Shown: piece by piece, positions 28,059 to 36,887 of the stretch
How positions within the stretch are numbered: position 1 is the stretch's first letter
Layout: each line of letters opens with the position of its first letter
NCBI GenBank assembly: GCA_030652995.1
Contig: JAUSAG010000045.1
Coordinates: 1 to 57,970 of the forward strand
Length of the DNA: 57,970 nt
Direction: 5' to 3'
Source of the DNA: Methylotenera sp.
GTDB taxonomy: Bacteria; Pseudomonadota; Gammaproteobacteria; Burkholderiales; Methylophilaceae
Program-made: the position numbers and the translations under genes
The notes under the pieces: model-generated
What the model was told of the DNA's origin: nothing
Databases searched by the model: none
The model's input: the letters and a program-made list of their open reading frames with translations, nothing else

Positions 28059-30281
28059 TCACATCCGCCGTCGCGCCTCGATGACGTTCGGTACACCTTG
28101 GATTAGCGTCAGCAGACGGCTAAGTTGCTCTAGGTTCGAAATCTCGATCGAAAATTGCATCAATGCCAGATTATTCCTAGTCATGTTGTTGGCCTTGGTA
28201 GCGTTAATTTTTTCGCGGGTGAATAGGTCGCTAATGTCGCGCAACAAGCCTTGGCGGTCGTGGGCTTCCACCTCAATATCGACGTCCATATAGACATTCC
28301 GGCCTTCTCCCCACTGGGCACAGAGCAGGCGGTTGCGCCGAAGCTCTGGCAATCGCACGATAAAGGTGCAGGTCCTGCGATGGATAGTCACCCCGTGATC
28401 GCGGGTGAGATAGCCCACAATCGCATCTGGCGGCACAGGTTTGCAACATTTAGCGCTACTAGTTTTCAGGTTGCCAATACCTTCAATCACTACCCCAGTC
28501 TGCGATTGTATAGCGTTGATACGCCCCACAGTAAGCCGCTTGGCAGCCCCGTCAGGTCTAGGTGCGACATCCTCCTGAACTGCAAGAGCGATTTGATGCG
28601 CGCCAACATCCCCGCGCCCAATAGCTGCCAAAAAGTCTTCCAGCTTCTCAAAGTGAAGTTTTTGTGCGATTTTTTCTTGATTGACAGCGCCAACGCCAGC
28701 GCGGTGCAACTCGCGGTCCAGTTTCACCCGGCCCTGTGCAACATTCTCATCAAAATGCTGATATTTGAACCAATGCCTGACCTTGGCTCGGGCGCCTGGA
28801 CTTTGCAGATAACCAAGCGCGCTATTTAGCCAGTCACGGCTAGGTGAGCCATGTTTTGAAGTCAAAATTTCCACACGCTGACCATTTTGCAGCTTGGTGT
28901 TAAGCGGTACGATGCTTCCATCTATCTTGGCGCCACGCGTGCGGTGCCCTAGATCTGTATGCAGGGTATAGGCGAAATCAATCGGAGTAGCACCCTTAGG
29001 AAGATCGATGACCTTGCCCTGTGGGGTTAGCACATAAACCTTATCCTGAAACAGTTCGCTCTTAAATTGTTCTAGCAGGTCACCGCTGTCGGAAACCTCG
29101 TCCTTCCATGCAAGAATCTGTCGTAGCCAGGCGATTTTTTCATCGAATATAGCGTCAGACTTACCGCCTTCTTTGTAGCGCCAGTGTGCCGCGACGCCCA
29201 GTTCAGAGTGCTGATGCATCTCGAAAGTGCGAATCTGAACCTCCAGCGCCAAGCCACGTGGCCCGCTCACTGCGGTATGCAACGAACGGTAATTGTTACT
29301 TTTTGGACGCGCGATGTAATCATCAAACTCGCCTGGAATAGGCTGCCATAAATTGTGAATCAGGCCGAGCACGGTGTAGCAATCCTTGATGTCATCGACC
29401 AGAATTCTCACCGCACGCACATCATATAGCTCGCTAAAATCCAGGTGCTTGCTCTTCATCTTCTTGATGATGCTGTAAATGTGCTTGGGACGCCCACTCA
29501 CCTCCCCCGCGATGCCAGATTGGCTCAGCTCGCACTTTAGCTGGCTCACCACATCAATAATGTACTGCTCTCTGTCAACGCGGCGTTCGTCCAACATCTT
29601 TGCAACGTCCTTATAGCGTTGCGGTTCCAAGTAACGTAGCGAGAGGTCCTCCAGCTCCCATTTGATCTGCCACACACCAAGGCGGTTAGCTAGTGGCGCA
29701 AAGATACCCAGACTTTCCTGTGCAATCCGCTTCTGAAGAGCGGCGCTGGCCCCCGACAAACGACGCATGGTTTGCGTACGCTCTGCCAATTTGATTAACA
29801 CCACGCGGATATCTTGCACCATAGCTAGCAGCATTTTTCGCAGACTTTCTATCTGCTGTAAGTGGTCGCCATTTTTCCGATCTGGATCGTGCAACCCTTC
29901 AAACTCGCTGAACTTCTGAATTTGCTCCATGCGTGAAATGCCTTCGACCAAGCCGGCAATATTGGTGCCAAAACGAGCTTCCAGCGTTGCTCGCCAATCA
30001 TCTAGATACTCCGGTACTGCATGCAATATAGTGGCAGCTATTGTTTCTACATCCACGTTCATATCGATGAGCATAGTCGCCGCTCCCAGCGCATGCTGCA
30101 AGAGCGGCGCCCCCGTCAACTCCGCATGACCGGAATAAAGAGGAGCAACCAAGTCGCAGGCATCGCGTATCAACTCGATTTCGGCAAGCGAAAAACGTTT
30201 TGCTGAAAATTCAATCCATTCTGAAAGGTCGCTCCCACCAGAGGCGAGCAAGGCAGAATTTGGGTTGTGAACAGAAATCAT
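28059..30281 (-). CDS. relA: RelA, (p)ppGpp synthetase
   Basis: 740-residue stringent-response enzyme. The N-terminal hydrolase-like domain is degenerate: the HD pair is replaced by HAVPEY. The synthetase domain carries EFDD (the ExDD signature of monofunctional RelA) and NNYRSLHTAV. TGS (VYVLTPQGKVIDLPKGATPIDFAY), zinc-finger (AKCCKPVPPDAIVGYLTRDHGVTIHRRTC, here split by loops) and ACT domains follow. It makes pppGpp on starved ribosomes. The gene is clearly GC-richer (about 52 %) than its neighbours, which may reflect transfer. It is monocistronic, between a remnant region and a tRNA cluster. Confidence 0.94.
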   Translation of the reverse strand: MISVHNPNSALLASGGSDLSEWIEFSAKRFSLAEIELIRDACDLVAPLYSGHAELTGAPLLQHALGAATMLIDMNVDVETIAATILHAVPEYLDDWRATLEARFGTNIAGLVEGISRMEQIQKFSEFEGLHDPDRKNGDHLQQIESLRKMLLAMVQDIRVVLIKLAERTQTMRRLSGASAALQKRIAQESLGIFAPLANRLGVWQIKWELEDLSLRYLEPQRYKDVAKMLDERRVDREQYIIDVVSQLKCELSQSGIAGEVSGRPKHIYSIIKKMKSKHLDFSELYDVRAVRILVDDIKDCYTVLGLIHNLWQPIPGEFDDYIARPKSNNYRSLHTAVSGPRGLALEVQIRTFEMHQHSELGVAAHWRYKEGGKSDAIFDEKIAWLRQILAWKDEVSDSGDLLEQFKSELFQDKVYVLTPQGKVIDLPKGATPIDFAYTLHTDLGHRTRGAKIDGSIVPLNTKLQNGQRVEILTSKHGSPSRDWLNSALGYLQSPGARAKVRHWFKYQHFDENVAQGRVKLDRELHRAGVGAVNQEKIAQKLHFEKLEDFLAAIGRGDVGAHQIALAVQEDVAPRPDGAAKRLTVGRINAIQSQTGVVIEGIGNLKTSSAKCCKPVPPDAIVGYLTRDHGVTIHRRTCTFIVRLPELRRNRLLCAQWGEGRNVYMDVDIEVEAHDRQGLLRDISDLFTREKINATKANNMTRNNLALMQFSIEISNLEQLSRLLTLIQGVPNVIEARRRM

Positions 30282-30551
30282 AGGATATTATCGCATCAAA
30301 GCACCGGCTCAGGCATTGAACAATCCGTGTTCGACGATATTCGAATAAATGGAAAGCTTTACCGCTTTACTTTAAATCCGCAAGCACCTGATTAGATTGA
30401 GTATCTAAAAGTATAGGCTGAGTAAATTACAACACCCTCAATTTAGTAGATTTATAATTCGCACATGTTGTGAGTTTTCACTAACCGTATCCCGTAGCGC
30501 CGAAAATCCAACACAACCCTTACATGAAGTCTAAATGGTGAAGTAAAAGCA
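30282..30551. other. intergenic region between relA and the tRNA cluster
   Basis: About 270 bp with no credible coding frame. The part next to relA must hold its promoter. I see no repeat of a tRNA 3' end that would mark an attachment site. Confidence 0.5.
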
Positions 30552-30585
30552 CAAATAATAAAAGCCCCACAATACTGTGAGGCTT
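30552..30585 (-). terminator. terminator of the tRNA operon
   Basis: On the minus strand, stem AAGCCTCACA / TGTGGGGCTT (with one G-U pair) followed by TTATTATTT, directly downstream of tRNA-His. Confidence 0.8.
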
Positions 30586-30593
30586 GTAGAATA

Positions 30594-30670
30594 TGGGGTG
30601 GCTGATGGGGCTCGAACCCACGACAACAGGAATCACAATCCTGGACTCTACCAACTGAGCTACAGCCACC
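30594..30670 (-). tRNA. tRNA-His (anticodon GTG)
   Basis: Cloverleaf on the minus strand with anticodon loop ATTGTGATT. The acceptor GTGGCTG pairs with CAGCCAC, an extra G-1 faces C73 as expected for tRNA-His, and CCA is encoded. It is last in the Pro-Arg-His cluster. Confidence 0.96.
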
Positions 30671-30686
30671 ATAGAGACTTTTAAAC

Positions 30687-30763
30687 TGGTCTGCCCGACA
30701 GGAATCGAACCTGTAACCCCCAGCTTAGAAGGCTGGTGCTCTATCCGGTTGAGCTACGGGCAG
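30687..30763 (-). tRNA. tRNA-Arg (anticodon TCT)
   Basis: 77 nt on the minus strand. Acceptor CTGCCCG/CGGGCAG, anticodon loop CTTCTAA reading AGA, T-loop GGTTCGATTCC, CCA encoded. Confidence 0.96.
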
Positions 30764-30863
30764 ATTGTGGTTACAAGGGCTTATACTGCTTCAGTATAAT
30801 TTTTTCGGGTTGACTTTAATTTTTGTAACTTGAATTTTAAACGATTCAAGTTACAAAAAAATA

Positions 30864-30940
30864 TGGTCGGCGTGGAGAGATTCGAACTCCCGACATCCTG
30901 CTCCCAAAGCAGGCGCGCTACCAGGCTACGCTACACGCCG
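30864..30940 (-). tRNA. tRNA-Pro (anticodon TGG)
   Basis: 77 nt on the minus strand. Acceptor CGGCGTG/CACGCCG, anticodon loop TTTGGGA, T-loop AGTTCGAATCT, CCA encoded. First of the three-tRNA cluster. Confidence 0.96.
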
Positions 30941-31043
30941 AAGAGGCAGTAATATAACTAAAACTAAGCTCTAGGTCAATTGCTATATGTTAAAATCTCA
31001 CTTTATTTTGCAATTTCATGAATTCTTAGATTAAAACACACCA

Positions 31044-31901
31044 ATGACTGCTCAAATCATCGACGGCAAAGCGATTGCCGAAAATTTACTAACCTCAATT
31101 AAGGCGCGCATTGACCAACGCTTGCATAATAATAAGCGTGCGCCAGGCTTGGCTGTAATTCTTATTGGCGCTGACCCAGCCTCATCAATTTACGTACGCA
31201 ACAAACGTTTGGCTTGCGAAAAAGTTGGGGTGCGCTCGGTTGCTTACGATTTACCCATGTCAACAACCGAATCAGAGTTGCTCACGCTGATTGAGCAATT
31301 GAATCAGGATGACACAATTGACGGCATTTTGGTGCAAGCACCGTTGCCGCCTCAAATTAAAGACGAGCACGTTATCGAGCGTATTAGCCCAAAGAAAGAT
31401 GTGGATGGCTTCCACCCTTACAACATCGGCAGATTGGCCGTACGCCAGCCTACGTTGCGCTCATGCACCCCTTTTGGGGTCATTAAGATGCTACAAGCCA
31501 GCAACATCGACCTAATGGGCTTAGATGCGGTTGTGGTTGGCGTATCTAACCACGTCGGTCGCCCAATGGGGCTGGAGCTGTTGTTAGCAGGCTGCACCGT
31601 GACTAGTTGCCACCGCCACACTAAAGATTTAAGAAAAATTGTTGCGAGTGCCGATTTGGTAGTTGCCGCTGCAGGCAAGCCAGGACTTATTAAAGGTGAT
31701 TGGATTAAGCCAGGCGCGATTGTCATTGATATTGGGATCAACCGACTGCCTGATGGCCGCATTTGTGGTGATGTTGATTTTAACGCTGCAAAAGAACGTG
31801 CCGGCTGGATTACGCCAGTCCCAGGTGGCGTTGGCCCAATGACTGTTGCAACCCTGATGGAAAACACTTTACTTTCATTAGAGTTAAGCGAGGCCGAATA
31901 A
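31044..31901 (+). CDS. folD: bifunctional methylene-THF dehydrogenase / methenyl-THF cyclohydrolase
   Basis: 285 residues, cytosolic one-carbon metabolism: NADP-dependent oxidation of methylene-THF and hydrolysis to formyl-THF. Signatures: [13 protein letters not shown] (catalytic Lys and Tyr), [43 protein letters not shown] (a variant of the usual GRSxxVGxP) and [19 protein letters not shown]. FolD is one route for C1 units in methylotrophs. It diverges from the tRNA cluster. Confidence 0.96.
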   Translation: MTAQIIDGKAIAENLLTSIKARIDQRLHNNKRAPGLAVILIGADPASSIYVRNKRLACEKVGVRSVAYDLPMSTTESELLTLIEQLNQDDTIDGILVQAPLPPQIKDEHVIERISPKKDVDGFHPYNIGRLAVRQPTLRSCTPFGVIKMLQASNIDLMGLDAVVVGVSNHVGRPMGLELLLAGCTVTSCHRHTKDLRKIVASADLVVAAAGKPGLIKGDWIKPGAIVIDIGINRLPDGRICGDVDFNAAKERAGWITPVPGGVGPMTVATLMENTLLSLELSEAE

Positions 31902-31967
31902 ACCTGCAAGTTAAAGCTAAAAAGTTATTTAATCAATTCAAACAATTAGCCTAATTTTTTTGCACTT

Positions 31968-31996
31968 TTGCACGAAAGCTTTATTCAGTGTACACT
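31968..31996 (+). promoter_or_regulatory. sigma70 promoter of dksA
   Basis: TTGCAC (31968-31973), exactly 17 bp, then TACACT (31991-31996), about 85 bp upstream of the dksA start. Confidence 0.7.
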
Positions 31997-32015
31997 CATG
32001 CGCTAATTTTATTGC

Positions 32016-32047
32016 CCGCTAGTTTTTTAGCGGATTTCGGTTTTTTC
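32016..32047 (+). promoter_or_regulatory. hairpin with U-rich tail in the dksA leader
   Basis: CCGCTA (32016-32021) pairs with TAGCGG (32028-32033), followed by ATTTCGG and six T. It lies between the predicted promoter and dksA, so it could act as a weak attenuator. Confidence 0.4.
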
Positions 32048-32080
32048 TAGTTTTATTTTTTAAGTGTCTGGGTACCCATT

Positions 32081-32503
32081 ATGGCAGAAACGATTAGTAA
32101 GCAATTTACGCCTTATCAGGCAAAACCTGATGAAGAATACATGAACAAAAACCAGCTCAATCATTTTCGTATCATTTTGAACAACTGGAAATCTGATCTG
32201 AGTGAGGAAATCGATCGCACCGTGCACACGATGCAAGATGAAGTCACTATGTTTGCAGACCCTAATGACCGTGCCAGCCAAGAGTCCGACATGACATTAG
32301 AACTACGCAATCGTGACCGCGAGCGGAAGTTGATTAAAAAAATTGATGAGACATTACGCAATATCGACAATGATGAATATGGCTATTGTGCGGGTTGTGG
32401 TGTTGAAATTGGTTTAAAACGCTTAGAAGCACGTCCAACCGCAACCCTGTGCATTGATTGCAAGACGCTGGATGAATTAAGAGAACGCCAAATCGCTAAA
32501 TAG
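32081..32503 (+). CDS. dksA: RNA polymerase-binding transcription factor DksA
   Basis: 140-residue coiled-coil protein that enters the RNA polymerase secondary channel and strengthens ppGpp responses. The coiled coil (about 25-95) has an acidic tip, FADPNDRASQESD, including the D-x-x-D/A residues typical of DksA. The four-Cys zinc finger CAGCGVEIGLKRLEARPTA..LCIDC follows. Together with relA this gives a complete stringent-response pair in the window. Confidence 0.96.
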   Translation: MAETISKQFTPYQAKPDEEYMNKNQLNHFRIILNNWKSDLSEEIDRTVHTMQDEVTMFADPNDRASQESDMTLELRNRDRERKLIKKIDETLRNIDNDEYGYCAGCGVEIGLKRLEARPTATLCIDCKTLDELRERQIAK

Positions 32504-32572
32504 TATGTAGTAAAACATGCAGTCATGAATTTACAGCTACGTGTTTTTTAAATACTCAAGGTAATTGACATT

Positions 32573-32600
32573 AAAAAGCCCGCTTGCGCGGGCTTTTTAA
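32573..32600. terminator. bidirectional terminator between dksA and pnp
   Basis: AAAAAGCCCGC-TTGC-GCGGGCTTTTT, symmetric, serving the two convergent genes. Confidence 0.92.
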
Positions 32601-32619
32601 TGTCTAACTTGCTGGCTTT

Positions 32620-34749
32620 TTACTCATCAGCTTCTGTTTCTGCTTTCGCTTCTACCGCCGGCGGATCAATCAAAGCTTTCATGCTTAAGCGAACACGGCC
32701 TTTTTCATCAGCCTCTACTACTTTAACTTTTACTACATCGCCTTCTTTCAAGAAGTCAGCCACCGCATTCACGCGTTGATGTGCGATTTGTGAAATATGC
32801 AACAAGCCATCTTTGCCTGGCAGTAACGTCACAATCGCGCCAAAATCCAGTAGCTTAATCACAGTGCCTTCATAAGTTTGACCAACTTCGACTTCTGCTG
32901 TGATTTCTGCAATACGGCGTTGTGCTTCAGCGCCTTGCTCAGAGCTTGTACATGCAATTTTCACGGTACCATCTTCAGTAATATCAATGCTAGTACCAGT
33001 TTCTTCAGTCAACGCACGAATCACCGCGCCGCCTTTACCGATCACATCACGGATTTTTTCAGGATTTATTTTCATGGTAATAATGCGTGGTGCAAATTGT
33101 GACATTTCAGTACTAGCGCCACTCACAGCTTGCTTCATAATACCCAAAATGTGTGTGCGGCCTTCTTTAGCTTGCGCCAATGCAACCTGCATAATTTGCG
33201 CAGTAATGCCGGTAATTTTAATGTCCATTTGTAGCGCAGTAATACCATCTTCTGTACCTGCTACTTTAAAGTCCATGTCACCCAAGTGATCTTCATCACC
33301 TAAAATGTCTGTCAGCACTGCAACGCGATTACCCTCTTTGATTAAACCCATAGCAATACCTGCTACGTGATTTTTCATCGGTACGCCGGCATCCATCAAG
33401 GCTAAACAGCCACCACAAACAGAGGCCATGGAGCTAGAACCGTTGGATTCTGTAATTTCAGAGACCACGCGCATAGTGTAATCAAAGTCTTCTTTATCTG
33501 GTAGCGCAGCGATTAACGCGCGTTTTGCCAAACGGCCATGACCAATTTCACGACGTTTTGGTGTGCCAACACGGCCAGTTTCACCAGTTGCGTACGGAGG
33601 CATGTTGTAATGCAGCATAAAACGATCTTTAAACTCGCCTTGTAATGCATCAATTACTTGCTCATCACGACCTGTGCCTAGCGTTGCAACCACCAACGCC
33701 TGCGTTTCACCGCGTGTAAACAGCGCCGAGCCGTGTGTGCGCGGCAATACGCCCGTGCGGATGCTAATAGGACGTACTGTGCGTGTATCACGACCATCGA
33801 TACGTGGCTCGCCATTTAAAATTTGGCTACGAACCACTTTAGCTTCTAAATTAAAGATTTCTGTTTTAATTTTGTTAGCTTCCGTCGTTGAAGTTTCTTC
33901 AGTGATTAGTTCGCTTAATACACGCTTTGTAATTTCGTCTAATTTAGTAGAGCGCGCACCTTTGGCTTTAATCTGAAATGCAGCATGAATATCTTCGGCA
34001 GCAATGTTAGCCACTTTTTCGATTAAGGCGGTATCAGGCTCTGGAGCTACCCAATCCCAAGCATCTTTACCAGCTTCTGCAGTTAATTCGCCAATCATTT
34101 TAATCACAGCTTGCATTTGCTCGTGACCAAACACCACTGCACCTAACATGATTTCTTCTGAAAGCTCTTTGGCTTCAGATTCCACCATCATCACAGCAGT
34201 TTCCGTAGCGGCTACCACTAAATCCAACTCAGATTCCTCTAATTGCGCTTTAGTTGGGTTAATGACATATTCTTCGTTAATATAGCCTACGCGCGCCGCG
34301 CCTAGTGGGCCAAAAAACGGAATGCCAGAGAGTGACATAGCGGCAGATGCCCCAATAATCGCTGGGATATCAGAATCAATTTCAGGATCAGATGACAACA
34401 CTGTTGCGACCACTTGCACTTCGTTATAAAACGCTTCTGGGAATAATGGGCGCAATGGGCGGTCAATTAAACGTGACGTCAGCGTTTCTTTCTCTGATGG
34501 ACGGCCTTCACGCTTGAAAAATCCACCTGGGATTTTGCCTGCGGCATAGGTTTTTTCCATGTAATCTACGGTTAACGGGAAAAAGTCTTGCCCCGCTTTA
34601 ACTTCTGACTTACTGGTAACAGCTACCAATACTACTGTGTCGCCATAGCTTACCAACACTGCGGCATCGGCTTGGCGCGATATTTCGCCTGTTTCAAGTG
34701 TGAGCGTGTGCGCGCCGTATTGAACACTTTTAGTTACTTTATTAAACAT
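32620..34749 (-). CDS. pnp: polyribonucleotide nucleotidyltransferase (PNPase)
   Basis: 709-residue phosphorolytic 3'-5' exoribonuclease and degradosome component. It has two RNase PH domains (1-220 and about 310-545), an intervening helical domain, then KH ([20 protein letters not shown]) and S1 ([31 protein letters not shown], with loops) domains. The active-site region DxxxxxD is seen in [17 protein letters not shown]. It is last in the rimP-to-pnp operon. A terminator and a long inverted repeat precede it, consistent with RNase III-type autocontrol. Confidence 0.97.
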   Translation of the reverse strand: MFNKVTKSVQYGAHTLTLETGEISRQADAAVLVSYGDTVVLVAVTSKSEVKAGQDFFPLTVDYMEKTYAAGKIPGGFFKREGRPSEKETLTSRLIDRPLRPLFPEAFYNEVQVVATVLSSDPEIDSDIPAIIGASAAMSLSGIPFFGPLGAARVGYINEEYVINPTKAQLEESELDLVVAATETAVMMVESEAKELSEEIMLGAVVFGHEQMQAVIKMIGELTAEAGKDAWDWVAPEPDTALIEKVANIAAEDIHAAFQIKAKGARSTKLDEITKRVLSELITEETSTTEANKIKTEIFNLEAKVVRSQILNGEPRIDGRDTRTVRPISIRTGVLPRTHGSALFTRGETQALVVATLGTGRDEQVIDALQGEFKDRFMLHYNMPPYATGETGRVGTPKRREIGHGRLAKRALIAALPDKEDFDYTMRVVSEITESNGSSSMASVCGGCLALMDAGVPMKNHVAGIAMGLIKEGNRVAVLTDILGDEDHLGDMDFKVAGTEDGITALQMDIKITGITAQIMQVALAQAKEGRTHILGIMKQAVSGASTEMSQFAPRIITMKINPEKIRDVIGKGGAVIRALTEETGTSIDITEDGTVKIACTSSEQGAEAQRRIAEITAEVEVGQTYEGTVIKLLDFGAIVTLLPGKDGLLHISQIAHQRVNAVADFLKEGDVVKVKVVEADEKGRVRLSMKALIDPPAVEAKAETEADE

Positions 34750-34807
34750 TAATTTTCCTTTTTTTCAATAAGCTGTTATTCACTTTACCCAATAACAAAC
34801 TAACAAT

Positions 34808-34845
34808 AAAAAAAGCCGACGCATTTTCTATGCTATCGGCTTTTT
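34808..34845 (-). terminator. terminator between rpsO and pnp
   Basis: Stem AAAAAGCCGA.GCA with TGC..TCGGCTTTTT. The U-run on the minus strand is the A-run at 34808-34814. Probably partial, since pnp is usually co-transcribed with rpsO. Confidence 0.8.
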
Positions 34846-34852
34846 ACAGCAA

Positions 34853-34938
34853 TTATAAAAGTGACCCCAAAATTAACGATCTAAGGTTTGCTAACTTAAG
34901 CGTTACCAACGCTAGTGTGAACTTTGGCACTTTTATAA
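34853..34938 (-). promoter_or_regulatory. 11-bp inverted repeat enclosing a structured pnp leader
   Basis: TTATAAAAGTG (34853-34863) is the perfect complement of CACTTTTATAA (34928-34938). An inner hairpin AGCGTT-GGT-AACGCT lies between them. The position between rpsO and pnp matches the RNase III-processed leader of pnp in enterobacteria. Confidence 0.55.
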
Positions 34939-34941
34939 AAG

Positions 34942-35211
34942 TTACTTACGCAAACCTAGACGTTGAATCAATGTTTGATAACGGCCTGCATCTTTGCGTT
35001 TTAAATAATCTAACAAGCTACGACGTTGACTAACCATCGCCAACAAACCACGACGTGAGTGATTGTCTTTTTTGTTTGATTTAAAATGTTCTGTTAAATA
35101 ACCAATACGGAACGTAAGTAAAGCCACTTGTACTTCTGGGCTACCCGTGTCGTTTGGTACACGTTGAAATTCTGCAACGATTTTCGCGCTGTCTTGAGCT
35201 GTAATTGCCAT
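34942..35211 (-). CDS. rpsO: 30S ribosomal protein S15
   Basis: 89 residues, the usual S15 length, with the conserved core [21 protein letters not shown] and [22 protein letters not shown] (each part of the 16S rRNA-binding surface). The leader before it contains a TTCATT-GTA-AATGAA hairpin, possibly part of S15 autoregulation. Confidence 0.98.
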   Translation of the reverse strand: MAITAQDSAKIVAEFQRVPNDTGSPEVQVALLTFRIGYLTEHFKSNKKDNHSRRGLLAMVSQRRSLLDYLKRKDAGRYQTLIQRLGLRK

Positions 35212-35384
35212 AACTTATTCCTATAATTAAGATGTTGTGCGTCAATGTAAAAGCAGCCCAAGCGTTCTGACCAGCCAATACATTCATTTACAATGAACCG
35301 CGCATTCTAATGATAAAACTATGATTTATCAACTACTTTCTTTCACTTCCGCACGGAAACGCTATAAAAATAAGAGCCCTCGAC

Positions 35385-35445
35385 AAAAAACCAATACATT
35401 TGACAATACATCAGGCTTGTCCTGTGAGCTATCTATTGGTTTTTT
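35385..35445 (-). terminator. terminator-like inverted repeat in the 314-bp truB-rpsO gap
   Basis: AAAAAACCAATA (35385-35396) pairs with TATTGGTTTTTT (35434-35445), with an inner CAGG/CCTG stem. It would end transcription coming from truB (minus strand) and is symmetric. The rest of the gap 35212-35525 holds the rpsO promoter/leader and no gene. Confidence 0.7.
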
Positions 35446-35525
35446 ATTCTACCGCGTGAAACTTTCTAAATTTGTTCGTGATTTTTGTGTTTTTTTGTGG
35501 AATATTGCTTTTTAGTTCAATTAAA

Positions 35526-36440
35526 TTAGTTGATTTTGTCTTGATCGACAATCAATCTTTTAGGCGTAATTTTTCCGTCAGTTAGTTGTTCGCCCAGCCC
35601 TAAAAATACCTGCTGCTCGTTGTACAGGCGCAACAAGCCATGAGGGATTACACCGCTACGCCACACCGCCTGGCCTTGCTGTAAATAAAAAGTACTATCG
35701 CCGTCTAACGTCACAGCGGGCAAATGTAGCACCGAACTATCGGCTGGTAGCAGCGTTTCTATGCGCTGCTCTGCTGATAACGCCTCAAACTGTTCAATCG
35801 TCACGGCTTGCGCAATGTCGTAGTTTGCGGTAGCGGTTCTGCGCAAGCCAATTAAATGCGCGCCACATCCAAGATTACGGCCGATATCTTCAGCCAAGGT
35901 GCGAATGTAAGTACCTTTGCTACAGGTAACGGTAAGTGTTGCTATATTATCAACCAACGCATTAAGCGTAACGTTGTGAATGGTTACTAAGCGTGCCTTG
36001 CGCTCGATTTCAATGCCGGCACGCGCATATTCATAAAGCGCTTTACCTTCATGCTTTAAGGCCGAATACATAGGAGGAATTTGGCTAATTTCACCAACAA
36101 ATTGCTGACAAACTTGCGCTAACTGCGCTTGACTGACATTCACCGACTGTGTTGACAGCACCTCACCCTCGGCATCGCCGGTGGTGGTGGTAACACCTAA
36201 CTTAACTGTTGCCAAATAGGTTTTATCTGCATCGGTTAAGTAATGCGCAAACTTGGTGGCTTCGCCAAAACAAAGGGGCAAGAGACCAGTGGCAAGCGGG
36301 TCTAAAGTACCGGTGTGTCCAGCTTTAGCAGCTTGGAGCAACCATTTCACTTTTTGCAATGCTTGGTTAGACGAAAAGCCGAGCGGCTTATCGAGTAGCA
36401 GAATTCCGTTAATGTATTTTTTTATGCGTTTATATTGCAA
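35526..36440 (-). CDS. truB: tRNA pseudouridine(55) synthase TruB
   Basis: 304 residues; makes pseudouridine 55 in the tRNA T-loop. N-terminal LLLDKPLGFSSNQALQKVK and the catalytic Asp in GHTGTLDPLATGLLP, then YSALKHEGKALYEYAR and CSKGTYIRTLAEDIG. Downstream of rbfA in the standard operon. Confidence 0.96.
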   Translation of the reverse strand: MQYKRIKKYINGILLLDKPLGFSSNQALQKVKWLLQAAKAGHTGTLDPLATGLLPLCFGEATKFAHYLTDADKTYLATVKLGVTTTTGDAEGEVLSTQSVNVSQAQLAQVCQQFVGEISQIPPMYSALKHEGKALYEYARAGIEIERKARLVTIHNVTLNALVDNIATLTVTCSKGTYIRTLAEDIGRNLGCGAHLIGLRRTATANYDIAQAVTIEQFEALSAEQRIETLLPADSSVLHLPAVTLDGDSTFYLQQGQAVWRSGVIPHGLLRLYNEQQVFLGLGEQLTDGKITPKRLIVDQDKIN

Positions 36441-36527
36441 GAGGCAGGCTTTTTATGATTAACCCTTCACCCCTTAGCCTAGCTCAAGACAGGCCGACTC
36501 AAGGAACGTAGGTTTTTAGTTTGCGTT

Positions 36528-36887
36528 TTACTTTAGCTTTTCAGGCTTCGATGCCAAAGCCTCATCAATCAATTTCGACATCATCATGCCATTATCAATC
36601 GAAGCATCATAAACGAAATGCAGTTGCGGTACCGTGCGTAGCAACATGCGCTTGGCAATTTGGGTGCGCAAAAATCCAGCAGACTTTTCCAGCCCTTGCT
36701 GCATGCTTTCGCTCGCTTTTGCCGCACTGTAAAAAATCTTCGCGTGCGCCATGTCACCGGTTACTTCAACGGCGGTGATTGTAACCATGCCCACACGCGG
36801 ATCTTTAACTTCAAATTGCAACAAATCAGCCAGTTCGCGCTGCATCTGCTCCGCCACCCTGTGGCTACGTGAAAATTCCTTAGCCAT
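36528..36887 (-). CDS. rbfA: ribosome-binding factor A
   Basis: 119-residue KH-fold protein needed for 16S rRNA 5'-end maturation and cold growth. Family blocks: RVAEQMQRELADLLQFEVKD, DPRVGMVTITAVEVTGDMAHAK and a C-terminal region ending HFVYDASIDNG. The start overlaps the infB stop (TAATG). Confidence 0.96.
   Translation of the reverse strand: MAKEFSRSHRVAEQMQRELADLLQFEVKDPRVGMVTITAVEVTGDMAHAKIFYSAAKASESMQQGLEKSAGFLRTQIAKRMLLRTVPQLHFVYDASIDNGMMMSKLIDEALASKPEKLK

Noticed and set aside
28251-28829. 192-codon plus-strand frame inside relA
   Set aside because: Arises from the GC-rich codon pattern of relA; the RelA domains on the other strand are unmistakable.
30282-30593. Attachment-site duplication of a tRNA 3' end
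   Set aside because: No second copy of the tRNA-His 3' segment was found to the left of the cluster, so integration there is not supported by a repeat.
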